Source: Chenggangzhangella methanolivorans | Lineage (GTDB): Bacteria; Pseudomonadota; Alphaproteobacteria; Rhizobiales; Methylopilaceae | Assembly (NCBI RefSeq): GCF_019797865.1 | Contig: NZ_CP081869.1 | Span: 4,602,501-4,666,500 of the forward strand | DNA length: 64,000 nucleotides | Direction: 5' to 3' | In this document: positions 44,380 through 53,050 of the stretch, piece after piece | Position numbering within the stretch: the first letter of the stretch is position 1 | How the letters are laid out: each line of letters begins with the position of its first letter | Notes under the pieces: generated by a model | Seen by the model: the letters and a program-made list of their open reading frames with translations, nothing else | The model's database searches: none | What the model was told of the DNA's origin: nothing | Program-made: the position numbers and the translations under genes

Positions 44380-44877
44380 ATGAACCTGCTCACGCGGACG
44401 GCCCTGTGCTGCCTCGCCGCCATCTCACTCGCCGGCTGCGCTGCGCTTTCGAACGAAGCCACGCGCCTTGTCGGCGACGTCTGGGCCGACGCCCGCCCGC
44501 AGCTCATCCCGATCCTGTCGGCCGCCATCCTCGGCGCGGCCGGCGTCACCGTCACGGCGGCGGGCGCGTGGGGCGCCGCGGCCTTCAAGGCGATCCAGCG
44601 CCGCGAGCTCTTCGCCGCGCTCTATCGCGGGATGGACAACGGGCTGAAAGCCGCCTTCGCGCGCAAGCTGGCGAGCGGCGTCCCGCTGCCGGTGAACCCG
44701 GCCCCCGGCGACGTGGTCAAGCAGGCGCTCGACTACGTGAAGGAGAACGGCGCGCGTGAGATCGTCAAGCTCGGTCAGTCCGACGCGACGCTGGTCGAAA
44801 AGCTGGTCGCGCGAGCGCCAGAGGCGAAGGCTGCTGTCGTGACGGCTGACAGGGCGGCCAAGGCCGCGGTCCACTGA
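44380..44877 (+). CDS. holin-like membrane protein (LLH-type pattern) with lipobox
   Basis: 165 aa from ATG 44380 (in-frame ATGs at 44368 and 44374 are alternatives). Leader TALCCLAAISLAGCAALS has a lipobox-like LAGC; then one strong TM (ILSAAILGAAGVTVTAAGAW). The C-terminal helix region has ALDYVKENGAREIVKLGQSD, like the V-D-Y-V...L-G-x-S-D segment of LLH-superfamily holins. Adjacent to the endolysin. Holin function inferred; if the lipobox is real it could instead be spanin-like. Confidence 0.58.
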   Translation: MNLLTRTALCCLAAISLAGCAALSNEATRLVGDVWADARPQLIPILSAAILGAAGVTVTAAGAWGAAAFKAIQRRELFAALYRGMDNGLKAAFARKLASGVPLPVNPAPGDVVKQALDYVKENGAREIVKLGQSDATLVEKLVARAPEAKAAVVTADRAAKAAVH

Positions 44878-44889
44878 GGGCGCACGCGC

Positions 44890-45648
44890 ATGCCCGATCG
44901 CCTGACCACGCCCGAGGGCGTCGACAAGCTCACCGACGACATCGCGGCGAAGCTTGCAAAGCTTCGCATGTCGACGGACAAGACGCCCGCAAACGGCAAT
45001 GGCAACGGCCAGCGCTACTCGCTGTTCAAGGACTGGAACATCACCCCGGCGACGGCGCTCGTGCTGCTGAGCCTTGTGTCTGCCGGCGGCTTTTGGGTCT
45101 GGGACGTTACGGCGAAGGTCGCCAAGGTCGAAAAGCTCCGCAGCGATTTCGACGAGGCGAAGCGGGCGAGCGAGAGCGAGCGTAACGACCTGAAGAACCG
45201 CGTGGCGGCGCTCGAGGCGCAGAACTTTCAGTACAAGGAAGATCGGGTCAAATATCGCGAGGGGATCGCCGGGCAGCTCCAGATCATGAAAGACGACATC
45301 GGCGAGCTGAAGTCGAAGGGCGGCGGCAGCGAGTACCGCATTGCGCGGCTCGAGGAGGGCCAGTCGGCCATCAACGCCAGGATGGACCGAGCATTCGACA
45401 TCTACAACAAGCGGTTCGACGACGCGAAGTCGGCACAGGCCGACATGTCGGGCGACATCAAGGTGCTGCGCGAGCAGTCCCAGCGCATCATCAACTGGCT
45501 GGAGGCGAGGGATCGGGGTCCGAGCGGCCCTTTCGCCCCAAATCAGACTTGGAGAGGCTTCCCGGCTTCCCGGGCTCCGTTCATCCTAAGAGCGAGCCCC
45601 TCACCCCGAAGCGCGGTTCAAATCCGGGTCGCTGAGCATTTGCGATGA
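44890..45648 (+). CDS. membrane-anchored coiled-coil lysis-region protein
   Basis: N-terminal 50 residues cytoplasmic-looking, one TM (ALVLLSLVSAGGFWVWDV), then a ~130-residue coiled coil (LRSDFDEAKRASESERNDLK, RVAALEAQNFQYKED, ARLEEGQSAINARMDRAF). This is the layout of an inner-membrane spanin-like or phage-encoded membrane linker. The last ~45 residues (after NWLEARDRG) are low-quality sequence and probably read-through from an indel near 45520, so the real end is uncertain. Confidence 0.58.
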   Translation: MPDRLTTPEGVDKLTDDIAAKLAKLRMSTDKTPANGNGNGQRYSLFKDWNITPATALVLLSLVSAGGFWVWDVTAKVAKVEKLRSDFDEAKRASESERNDLKNRVAALEAQNFQYKEDRVKYREGIAGQLQIMKDDIGELKSKGGGSEYRIARLEEGQSAINARMDRAFDIYNKRFDDAKSAQADMSGDIKVLREQSQRIINWLEARDRGPSGPFAPNQTWRGFPASRAPFILRASPSPRSAVQIRVAEHLR

Positions 45649-45852
45649 GCCGCCTTGTCCCTTTTTCGAAGCACATAGGTCGCAAAAAGCAGATCCACAA
45701 TCGGATCGCACGTCCGTGAACATTCCGAAATGTTCTAGACCTTTTGCGCGCAATGTAACTGAACAAAACATTTACCACGAACCTAAGGCCGTCAATTGCC
45801 TGTCAGGTAACTCGCACTACGTGCAACTGAAGCGGCATTCGGGAGCGTTTTC
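45649..45852. promoter_or_regulatory. intergenic region with an 18-bp dyad
   Basis: AT-richer than surroundings and without a gene. GAACATT (45718-45724) and AATGTTC (45729-45735) form a perfect 7-bp dyad around CCGA, a likely operator for the downstream gene at 45853. It is not spaced like the alphaproteobacterial LexA box (GTTC-N7-GTTC). Confidence 0.4.
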
Positions 45853-46152
45853 ATGGCGTCCGGTTCAGTCGATCATCTTGAGTTTCTGGTCGAGAAGATC
45901 GCGATAACGCTCGACGCAATGTCATCGCTAATGGAGACGATTTACAGGCTTGATTACCGAGGCTTCGATACGACTGACGCGCGAGGCAGGCTCGTTACGC
46001 TTCACCGTGAGCTTGTGGCATGGCGACAAACGCATGATGCGATGGCAGCTCTTCTAATTCGGTGCAGCCAGGCAAAAGAAAACCCGGCGCTTTGGGGCTT
46101 CGCGCCGGGTTCTCCACTAAGCGGTGTTCACTGGGCCGCGCCACCGCATTAG
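45853..46152 (+). CDS. hypothetical protein; C-terminal end uncertain
   Basis: ATG 45853 with GGGAG 7 nt upstream. ASGSVDHLEFLVEKIAITLD and a helical body to ~residue 75 look genuine. The last ~25 residues run through a terminator hairpin (46081-46111), so the true stop may lie earlier with an indel. Unknown function. Confidence 0.5.
   Translation: MASGSVDHLEFLVEKIAITLDAMSSLMETIYRLDYRGFDTTDARGRLVTLHRELVAWRQTHDAMAALLIRCSQAKENPALWGFAPGSPLSGVHWAAPPH
46074..46111 (-). terminator. rho-independent terminator for leftward gene
   Basis: AACCCGGCGC (46081-46090)/GCGCCGGGTT (46102-46111), 11-nt loop, followed on the minus strand by TTTTCTTTT. It would terminate the transcript of the gene at 46243-46533. 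Confidence 0.75.
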
Positions 46153-46242
46153 CTAGACGCACGAGCAGCGGAAGAGTTCCAACTGCGAGTAGCCCGACGC
46201 TTCGGGGAAGGGCGCCGGGCATCCCGAAAGACCCCCCGGACC

Positions 46243-46533
46243 TTACCCCTCGCTTCCCGGCCAATCCAAATAGGCATGCTCAGCGGCGGCCTGGGCCTCT
46301 TCCTTGGTCGCGCAGAACCCATCGTGGTTCGACGGCCAGCGCTTGCCGTCATCGCCGGCTGGCTTAAGCCGCGCGCTCACCCAGTACCAGAGCCCGTTCT
46401 GCGGGCCGCCGATAATCTGGAATACGCGAAGGACGTCGCATTCGGTGTCGAGAAGGCGCGCCGGGACGTGGCCGTCCTCGACCCGGTTCTTGTCGTTCGG
46501 CCAGGTGCGGGTCCAGACAAAGCGCGTCGGCAT
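46243..46533 (-). CDS. conserved-looking hypothetical protein
   Basis: 96 aa: PTRFVWTRTWPNDKNRVEDG, QIIGGPQNGLWYWVSARLKP, then TKEEAQAAAEHAYLDWPG. Small mixed alpha/beta protein rich in Trp; its C-terminal helix pattern recurs in alphaproteobacterial cargo genes. Own terminator downstream (46074-46111). Confidence 0.6.
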   Translation of the reverse strand: MPTRFVWTRTWPNDKNRVEDGHVPARLLDTECDVLRVFQIIGGPQNGLWYWVSARLKPAGDDGKRWPSNHDGFCATKEEAQAAAEHAYLDWPGSEG

Positions 46534-46568
46534 GGCGCGAGGATAGCGCCTCGAGGCAGGCTCGCCAG

Positions 46569-46690
46569 CTACCCCGCGACCAGCCCGCCATAGACCGGAT
46601 CATGCGCCCGGCATTTCCAGACCGTCTGTCCGGTCGCCTGGCCCGGGCGTCCGAACGAGCCCCATGCGGAGCAGCCGGGAGTTCAAGGGC
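46569..46690 (-). pseudogene. truncated copy of the zinc-ribbon gene at 52525
   Basis: Reads PGCSAWGSFGRPGQATGQTV, WKCRAHDPVYGGLVAG, then stop. It parallels PGCTAWGSFGRPGQ...VWKCRAHDPVYG of the intact gene ~5.95 kb away in the same orientation, with high DNA identity over ~100 bp. The N-terminal part with the first Cys is missing or out of frame (in-frame TGA upstream of the PGC). Either a decayed paralogue or an indel-broken one. Confidence 0.5.
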
Positions 46691-46847
46691 GCCGCCAATC
46701 TGGTTTGGAACCGATTGGAGCAAGGGGCTCTTAGAGTGCTGTGAACCAGCCGGGGTCGCAACGCAGCCTATCGGCGAAAGCGTGCTCGTGCTCTACAACG
46801 AGCGGGCCCTGCTCAAAAATAGCGAGTTCGATAGGTCGGTGGCTGTT

Positions 46848-47151
46848 TTACCGTGGAACCGGGTTAAGAGCTTGGCGGCGCTTCTTCGCTTCTTTGCGTC
46901 GAATGTCTCTCGCCTTAGGCTTGCGTTCAGCCTTGTTTTTAACAGTCGCTTTTTTGTCGCCACCAACTTCTTGTGGATTACCGTCTGCGTTTTTATCTCT
47001 ATGTACTTTGGACTTTTTGACAAATTCACTCTCAAAGCGGCTTTGCTCAAGCCTTTGAGAATATCTTCTAATAGTTTTCTGATTTTTGGTTGGGATTTTG
47101 TTGGGCTTGCTGCATCGTAAATTGGTCTTGCCGTCGCTGAATTTCCGCCAT
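46848..47151 (-). CDS. Lys/Gln-rich small protein, one shift
   Basis: ATG 47151 gives AEIQRRQDQFTMQQAQQNPN; after one missing base (~47080) it continues KTIRRYSQRLEQSRFESEFV and a Lys-rich tail (KNKAERKPKARDIRRKEAKK). It is AT-rich compared with the prophage average. It lies just downstream of the beta-helix-like gene on the same strand. Unknown. Confidence 0.42.
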
Positions 47152-47164
47152 TTCGAGATCAAGT

Positions 47165-47872
47165 TTATACGACCCGATTGCGGGCGACTGAGGCTAAGGC
47201 GGTAAGCGAAGTCAGCGCTATCTTGAAGCCATTACGAAGCAAGCTGCCAATTTTGGAGTTTGTCTTAGATACATTTTCTATGTAACTCTGCGGAGTTGTT
47301 TCGCCCCTTAAAAAGGCCAAGCTTTCCGCATTAATCTCACGCAGATTGGCTCTTGTTGTCGTTTCCCTAGATAGCTCTCTGACAATTTCGAGTGAAGTAT
47401 CATAGAGGCCGTCAGCCACTTTTGCGTGCGGATACCTACACCGCGGGTTTTGGCAGGTTTCCTCGTTATCTCGGTTCCAGAACCGGGGACTTGAAACGTC
47501 GTAATTACGAGAGGGGAAAATTGATCCGCATCGGACATTGGGCCTGGACTCGGGGTCCCTTGCGGCCAGTCCAACCAAACTTGAGTGCGACTTGAAGCCG
47601 CCCCTTCCACTAGGGCGTTCGGATCCTGATTTATTCGCGTGCCTTCAATATTCACCTCATCAGAAGTTCGAATATCGAACGGCTTATAAACGTTATCAAA
47701 TGTTGCATTACTGATTGATACGCCGGCGTCTCGTGCGTGTATTCCCACATCGTACCCGGATATTCTTGCATCTGTAATTCGGACGTTTTAGCGCCGTTTA
47801 TAACTATCGCTTTGGAAACCACTAGATGCTCCGCCGCCCGCCTAACGAGAATTAATCGGTTGTACGAAGCAT
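47165..47872 (-). pseudogene. beta-helix-like protein gene, several frame breaks
   Basis: Segments in successive frames join into VINGAKNVRITDARISGYDV, GIHARDAGVSISNATFDNVY, VNIEGTRINQDPNALVE and, after a break near 47425, VADGLYDTSLEIVRELSRET to the stop at 47165. The first ~70 residues have the short repeated strand pattern of parallel beta-helix (pectate-lyase-like) proteins; the tail ends in a hydrophobic stretch. At least three indels (A run ~47790, ~47865, ~47425) interrupt it. AT-rich, so probably acquired separately. True decay or assembly errors cannot be separated here. Confidence 0.48.
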
Positions 47873-48218
47873 AATCCGGTGTAGGCGCGTACGGGATCGC
47901 AAACCTAGATCATGACCGTTAAGCACAAGCGCGTTCGACCTTGAGCGCATCCCCAAGCGACCGGGCCGAAGTGTGCGATGCACGTCCTTGCTGAAAATGC
48001 CTCCAAGATGAAATGAAGTGGGCCGACCGTTGAACGGACGGCCCAAGTATCAAACGCTTACCACTGACTTTCAAGCTGATGGTTGCCGCCGAGGCGCTGC
48101 CGGCGATATCGCGCTGCGTTCAATCGCAGGGGCTGCGCGCTCCTGTCCGTAGTTTCACGAACTCGACGTCACCAGTGCGAGTGAGATGAATTTACCTCTG
48201 CAACCGTAGGGGCATCTC
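47873..48218. other. 346-bp stretch without a supported gene
   Basis: Minus-strand frames here have poor codon use and may be the broken 5' end of the beta-helix-like gene. AGGGG just before 48219 is the RBS of the next gene. Nothing else recognised. Confidence 0.4.
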
Positions 48219-48506
48219 ATGATCGTAGCAAAGCTCGTCGTCGCGGCCGGCCTTATCCACGCGCAAGCGACCACCACCAACATCGACATCCCTCATGACA
48301 GCGCCGTGCGGGCGCTCGCGATCGCGGATCAATGCGATCCCGATAAGATCTATACGGACGTCATTCGGGTGGTAGCGCTCTCTGTCGGCCTCAACTTCGA
48401 CAAGCCAAGCGAAGCCGACGCAGACATCATCGCCGCCACCCGAGCGCAATACAAACGCTTTCGAAAGACGGACGGAAGCTGGCCTGTAAGCTCGTCACCC
48501 GCCTGA
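48219..48506 (+). CDS. hypothetical 95-aa protein
   Basis: ATG 48219 after GTAGGGGCATCTC. IVAKLVVAAGLIHAQATTTN resembles a weak leader; then DQCDPDKIYTDVIRVVALSV and a helical C terminus. Own terminator follows at 48547. Unknown. Confidence 0.52.
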   Translation: MIVAKLVVAAGLIHAQATTTNIDIPHDSAVRALAIADQCDPDKIYTDVIRVVALSVGLNFDKPSEADADIIAATRAQYKRFRKTDGSWPVSSSPA

Positions 48507-48546
48507 TGAAGAAGGCGGCGAAGGAAATTTCAGAATAGAAGACGAC

Positions 48547-48593
48547 CGCAAAGCGCTCCGCCTCGGCCTCGGCCGGTCGGGGCGCTTTGCGTT
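48547..48593 (+). terminator. strong hairpin terminator
   Basis: GCAAAGCGC (48548-48556) pairs with GCGCTTTGC (48582-48590), with additional CCG/CGG pairing inside, then GTTTC. It lies between the plus-strand gene ending 48506 and the convergent gene ending 48661. Confidence 0.6.
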
Positions 48594-48660
48594 TCAGGCT
48601 CGCGCGCCGGCGGCGAAGCGCACGCCGCCGGGTTGTGCTTGTCACGGTCTTTGGTGGGTC

Positions 48661-50145
48661 TCAGCGAATGCGCTGAAAGCTGTTCGGAAATGATCCCCTG
48701 GTGGCGCCTGGGGCAATGTCTAAAAGCTGCGTTAGCGTCTGGTCCTTGGGCGTGAAGAACCAAGGCTCATAGTTCGGAATGATGGAGCCTGAGACCTCGC
48801 AGGGCTCGGCCGTCTTGTACTGGCCCCAACGGTCGCTCATCCGAAGAATGAGGCCGTCGCCGATTGGGAGCATCTCGGATGCGTAGATACCGATATAGGT
48901 CGGAGCGCCCTGGTAATTATCAAAACAACCGTCCTTAAGATCGAACGAGGCCGTCGTTGTCTTACCATTCTTCAGATTGGTGGCGTTCAGCGTGACCTTG
49001 ACGTATTTCTTGCCGCGCTCGTCATAAGGGGCGGTTTCGCTCTGAAAAATCAGGCGGTCGCCGACGATCGCAAGATCTGGGTTGCCGGGAATGTAGTGAT
49101 AGGTCAACCGGGTAGACGGGGCGACCAAGGCCTGGGTCCCGCTCGGGGTGCCGTCCGTCGACCAGATGTCGGAATAGTGGACAAAGTCTCGGCGGAATAG
49201 AGGCGACCGCCATAGGCGGCCAATGCCCCTTGAACATTGACGAGCGCGCCAGAGGCATCAATCAGCTGTCGAGTTCCGTTTGATGCGCCGTCGGAGATCC
49301 AAAGCTGAGCAACCTGGCCTCTTGTGGCCCGAAAGCCGACCTTATCGCCAAACACCACGTAGCCACCGGGGTTGCCGCCTTCTTCACGAAAGCCAATATC
49401 TTTGAGGATCTGTCCCTTCAGCGGTGCCGTCCGACACCCAAGGCTCGTAACCTGACGCGTCTGTGCGCCGGGTAAGAATGAGCTTGTCGCCAAAAAGCGT
49501 CGGCGGTTCGGAGTAGGAGCCCCTGCCGCCCTGTCGCGGCATTAAGAACAAAACGCTCGACGACGCCGTGGCCTCGTCGATGATTTGAAAGGCTTCCGTC
49601 GTGTTCATCAGGCTGCTGATGAAAGACGTGCGGCCGTTGAACTCGAAGACACTCGTAACACTGTAAAATGGCGCAGCCGAAATTTCTCGCGTGCCCTTTT
49701 GCGTCCCGTCGGTCGAAATAAGCTTTCCGTTGTTCACGACGTAAAGACGTCCGCGTACCGGCGCGAAAGCCCTTGCTTCTGTAAGATTTTCAATAAGAGG
49801 ATGATTCAGCTTCTGAAGTTTTCCGGATCGCGTCAGAACGTAAAGGCCTGTTTGATCGCTGACGCGGAGAGCGTCGTTTGTCACAAGCAAAAGAGATTTG
49901 TCACCGACCGGATAGGCGCTAAGCCTCAGCATTTCCTTAGAGCCAGCGATCAGCTCACTGGTGCCGGCCGACGTGCCGTCGCTGACGTAGACGCCCCAAC
50001 CGCTCTTCGGCGATTGCGCAATAAAGGCGGTGAGGGCAACGCTCTTCTTCGCCGCTACTGGTTGGGGGATGGCGGCTGCGCCAAGCACGGCGACAGCGAG
50101 CGCTGACATCAAATTCCGAACGCTCATGAGACTGCGAATGCGCAT
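48661..50145 (-). CDS. secreted beta-propeller-like protein with W-x-x-DGT-x-GT repeats, frameshifted
   Basis: Start ATG 50145 gives a signal peptide (RNLMSALAVAVLGAAAIPQP|VAA). Repeats of the ELWxxDGTxxGT type follow: GVYVSDGTSAGTSELI, KLISTDGTQKGTREI, PWVSDGTAEGT, LWISDGASNGTRQLI and, across breaks near 49430 and 49190, DIWSTDGTPSGTQALV. Repaired length ~495 aa. Such repeats are typical of extracellular propeller-like proteins of unknown ligand. It is leftward and monocistronic, unlike phage structural genes, so it is prophage cargo or adjacent island DNA. Confidence 0.7.
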
Positions 50146-50234
50146 GCGATTGCCCCGACAGGAATACCGCACGCTGAATAGCGTAAGAGTTGCAGAAAAT
50201 CGCTATCTCACGCCGGCTCTAACAGAATTTTTGC

Positions 50235-50412
50235 CTAAAGCGTCATCTCGTGCCGCTCGATCAATGCGACCATGAGGGTCGACCGGGCCGACACGAGAAA
50301 CGGCACCGGCCGCGCGCCGGTGAGCATCTCGCGCACCTTTCCGGCGTAATGCCGAACGGTCTCATCGCCGGGCTCCAGATGTTCGAGGGGCAACGAGCTC
50401 GCCCGGTTCCAT
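50235..50412 (-). CDS. small hypothetical protein, one base in excess
   Basis: ATG 50412 (MEPGELVA) leads, after removing one C from the run at ~50390, to LEHLEPGDETVRHYAGKVRE, MLTGARPVPFLVSARS and RHEMTL stop. About 58 aa. It follows the single-TM gene at 50418 in the same orientation. Unknown. Confidence 0.4.
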
Positions 50413-50417
50413 GGCGC

Positions 50418-50624
50418 TTACCTCAGCCATGAGGCCAGCAGCGCGACCGGAGCGAGCCAGTAGAGCGCGCAGAGCGCGATCACAGCTGCGCCAAGAACTG
50501 CGCGCCAGGCTGGGCGGGAGAGCGCTGCGTCGATCTTCTCGGCTCCGCGCAGCAGCCAGTCCTTCGGCTCGTAAGGCGGCGGCGAGGCGCCCCGATTTCC
50601 CGCTTGTTCCATTTTCGTTCTCAT
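50418..50624 (-). CDS. single-TM small protein
   Basis: 68 aa from ATG 50624: RTKMEQAGNRGASPPPYEPK, then helix, then TM VLGAAVIALCALYWLAPVAL and LASWLR end. Proline-rich N-terminal cytoplasmic part. Unknown. Confidence 0.52.
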   Translation of the reverse strand: MRTKMEQAGNRGASPPPYEPKDWLLRGAEKIDAALSRPAWRAVLGAAVIALCALYWLAPVALLASWLR

Positions 50625-50656
50625 GGAATCGATGGGGCTCAAACGGAGCGGCGAAC

Positions 50657-50872
50657 ATGGGTGAAGCGGCCGAGAACCCCTTCGAAGATGAGAGACTAGC
50701 GGCCGACGAGGCGGCCGTCGACGAGGCGATTCTCAGGGCCGGCGGCGAGCGCCAGGCGGTGCGGGCACTGCTCGTCGAGATCGGCGAGCGTGAAGTGGCC
50801 CTCGTCGCCTTAAGGTCGCGCGTCTCGCTCGGCTTTGAGCGAGGGCGGCAGCCGGCCCGGCCGGTGCGGTGA
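50657..50872 (+). CDS. small helical hypothetical protein
   Basis: 71 aa from ATG 50657 after GGAG. Acidic helical N terminus (ENPFEDERLAADEAAVDEAI) and ALLVEIGEREVALVALRSRV. The end overlaps the next GTG (GTGA), so the two genes are coupled. Unknown. Confidence 0.55.
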   Translation: MGEAAENPFEDERLAADEAAVDEAILRAGGERQAVRALLVEIGEREVALVALRSRVSLGFERGRQPARPVR

Positions 50873-51441
50873 CGATCGAGACCCTCGGCGACGCTCTGCG
50901 ATCTGGCTGGCGCGTCCGCGTGCGCTGCGCGTTCGGCAACCGTGCAGGCCTGAAGTCGATCCGCGAATGCCAGGAGGCGAAGGAACTCGACCTGCCGTCT
51001 CTGGTTTGGACGCGCGGCCGCAACTTCCCGCTGGCGCGCCTCGGCGAACGCATGATGTGTCCGGCCTGCGGCTCGCTGAAGGTCACCGTGATGTTCGACC
51101 CGCCGGCGGGGGGAGGGCTCGCGGTACAGGTCGCGGCCGCACCGTCGATGGATCGCAATGCGGGGCTCAAGGCGACCGTCGACCATTTCGGCGCGAACGG
51201 CAGCATCAGGCGCCGGCTCGCTGCTGCGGTTCATACGGAGATTGCTCGAGGGGCCTTCGAGGTCGCCATCCGAGAGGTCGAGCTGGACGAAGGCGAGCAG
51301 ATTATTCTTCGGCAGGGCTCTAGCTTGATCAAGGCCTACCCAGAGCTCACGCGAGCGCCGCACGACGCAGCAGCCGTTAACGCCGAATATGCGAAGCTCC
51401 GAGAGGGGCTTCCGAAGGGCCGGACGCGCCGGTGGAAGTAG
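50869..51441 (+). CDS. zinc-ribbon-containing hypothetical protein
   Basis: 190 aa from GTG. TLGDALRSGWRVRVRCAFGN, then RGRNFPLARLGERMMCPACG with a CxxC pair (residues ~63-66). A similar N-terminal motif recurs in Rhizobiales small proteins. The C-terminal ~95 aa (EVAIREVELDEGEQIILRQG) look like a separate alpha/beta part. Immediately upstream of the SRAP gene. No function known. Confidence 0.58.
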   Translation: MTIETLGDALRSGWRVRVRCAFGNRAGLKSIRECQEAKELDLPSLVWTRGRNFPLARLGERMMCPACGSLKVTVMFDPPAGGGLAVQVAAAPSMDRNAGLKATVDHFGANGSIRRRLAAAVHTEIARGAFEVAIREVELDEGEQIILRQGSSLIKAYPELTRAPHDAAAVNAEYAKLREGLPKGRTRRWK

Positions 51442-51478
51442 CGAGACAGCCAATCGGCGGCAGGGCAGAGTAGGGCGC

Positions 51479-52202
51479 ATGTGCAACCTCTACTCGCTCA
51501 CCAAGGGTCAGGCCGCAATCCGCGAGCTCACCCGCGCGATGGTCGACCGAACCGGCAACCTGCCGCCGATGCCGGGCATCTTTCCGGACTACGCCGCTCC
51601 GATCGTTCGGAACGGCGCCGATGGTCGCGAGCTCGCGCTCGCGCGCTGGGGCATGCCGTCGAGCCAGAAGGCGTTGTTCGACGCCGCGTCGAAGCGCGCC
51701 GACAAGCTCCGGGCCAAGGGCAAGGATGTCGACTTCGACGAGCTGCTGAAAATGGAGCCGGACAGCGGGACCACGAACATCCGCAACGTCGCGTCGAAGC
51801 ACTGGATGCGCTCGGCGTCGAGCACCGCTGCGTCGTGCCATGACGAGCTTCAGCGAGTTCAACCGCGACGCCGGCGGCGACGTCTGGTTCGCCCTGTCGG
51901 AGGAGCGGCCCCTCTGCGTCTTCGCCGGGCTTTGGACGACCTGGTCTAGCGTCAGGAAGATCAAGAACGGCTGGGAAGCTGAAATGGAGCTCTATGGGTT
52001 CCTGACGACCGAACCGAACGCGGTTGTCGCGCCGATCCACCCGAAGGCGATGCCGGTCATCCTGACCACTGAGGAGGAGATCGACCTCTGGATGCGAGCG
52101 CCCTGGGAGGAGGCGAGGGCGCTTCAGCGGCCGCTGGCAAATGATGCGCTGGTGATCGTGGCTCGAGGTGTGAAGAAGGACGGCGTCGAACAAGCGGCAT
52201 AG
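51479..52202 (+). CDS. SRAP (YedK/HMCES-family) abasic-site-shielding protein, two frameshifts
   Basis: Starts [17 protein letters not shown]: Cys2 is the residue that crosslinks to abasic DNA after Met removal. Further family motifs are [33 protein letters not shown] and [19 protein letters not shown] with the active-site His. Two missing bases (~51808 and ~51840) join the frames into 241 aa, the usual size. SRAP proteins protect single-stranded DNA and are SOS-associated; prophages and defence islands often carry them. Confidence 0.85.
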
Positions 52203-52256
52203 CCCGGGATGCCTGCCGGATGCATCGCCCGACCGGGTCGCGGCCGGGCGCGCAGA

Positions 52257-52415
52257 CTAGTCAGGCTGGCTCATGTAGACGAGCGACGCGCCCATTGCGC
52301 TCGCCTCGTCGGGCTTCAGCAGGATCTTCACCTGAACCAGGCCGGGATCGTAGATTTCGAGCACGATCTCGCCATCCACGACAGCAAGCGACCACCTTCG
52401 GGCTTCTTCTTCCAT
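52257..52415 (-). CDS. 52-aa conserved-looking small protein
   Basis: ATG 52415 with a near-ideal GGAGAAAG SD. EEEARRWSLAVVDGEIVLEI, YDPGLVQVKILLKPDEASAM, ending SQPD. Strand-rich compact protein; similar short ORFs occur in alphaproteobacterial islands. Function unknown. Confidence 0.6.
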   Translation of the reverse strand: MEEEARRWSLAVVDGEIVLEIYDPGLVQVKILLKPDEASAMGASLVYMSQPD

Positions 52416-52524
52416 AACTTTCTCCTGCCCGCTTTATTGCGGGTCGAGGAGCGTTCCATCCGTGATGACGGCCGGTATCCGGGCGCCGGTTTGTCAACAA
52501 AATTTGCTTAAAATGATCGATTGG

Positions 52525-52725
52525 TCAGTAACTTGTCGTCCTGATTTGGGACGCGGCGACTTCCAGGACCCCATAGACGGGATCGTGCGCCCGACATTTC
52601 CAGACGGTCTGTCCGGTCTGGCCCGGCCGTCCGAACGAGCCCCATGCGGTGCAGCCTGGATGCTCGCAGCGATGATCGACGTGAACGGCCGTTTCAGCGG
52701 GCGGGGTAGGCTGGGGCGTTTCCAT
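52525..52725 (-). CDS. 66-aa zinc-ribbon-like protein
   Basis: METPQPTPPAETAVHVDHRC then EHPGCTAWGSFGRPG and TVWKCRAHDPVYG: three Cys plus His in a compact C-x4-C...C-x2-H arrangement. A broken copy lies at 46569-46690. Function unknown. Confidence 0.6.
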   Translation of the reverse strand: METPQPTPPAETAVHVDHRCEHPGCTAWGSFGRPGQTGQTVWKCRAHDPVYGVLEVAASQIRTTSY

Positions 52726-52912
52726 GGGCCGTCGTTTACGGGGTAGCGGGGGATTCTAGAAGGTGATCGACGCGGCCTCCCGGCAGCTTATAGAGGCTCG
52801 TTGGAAGCGGCCTCCTGGAGCGCCAACTGTCGGTCACGCCGTCGATGGCCGGGACGGGCCGATAGCGCTCACCGCGTCAAAATCTAATCGCTGGAGACCG
52901 GGCTGTCGGTCG
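52726..52912. other. 187-bp gap without a supported gene
   Basis: No frame with convincing codon use or RBS on either strand. Confidence 0.35.
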
Positions 52913-53050
52913 TTAGCGTCGTTCCCACAGCCGGTCGCGTCGGGGATAGAGAACCGTCTCGTCTTCCTCGCCAGTGGCGATCCGAATGATCTTGATGGCG
53001 TTGCCGATCACGTTGGTGGGGCGCTTCTCGCCTTTAGGTCCGATCGGCAT
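52913..53050 (-). CDS. 45-aa protein, short member of a Rhizobiales RNA/DNA-binding-like family
   Basis: MPIGPKGEKRPTNVIGNAIK then IIRIATGEEDETVLYPRR. The KGxKRPxxVIGNAxxxxRIATGE pattern is shared by longer (~75 aa) small proteins of Rhizobiales, of which this lacks the Ala/Lys-rich C-terminal half. It overlaps the upstream gene by 17 bp. Confidence 0.55.
   Translation of the reverse strand: MPIGPKGEKRPTNVIGNAIKIIRIATGEEDETVLYPRRDRLWERR

Noticed and set aside
45600-45645. tRNA gene suggested by GGTTCAAATCC
   Set aside because: The T-loop-like string has no matching T-stem, acceptor or anticodon arm.
45718-45735. LexA/SOS box at the GAACATT dyad
   Set aside because: The alphaproteobacterial box is GTTC-N7-GTTC; this dyad has GAAC-N10-GTTC spacing.
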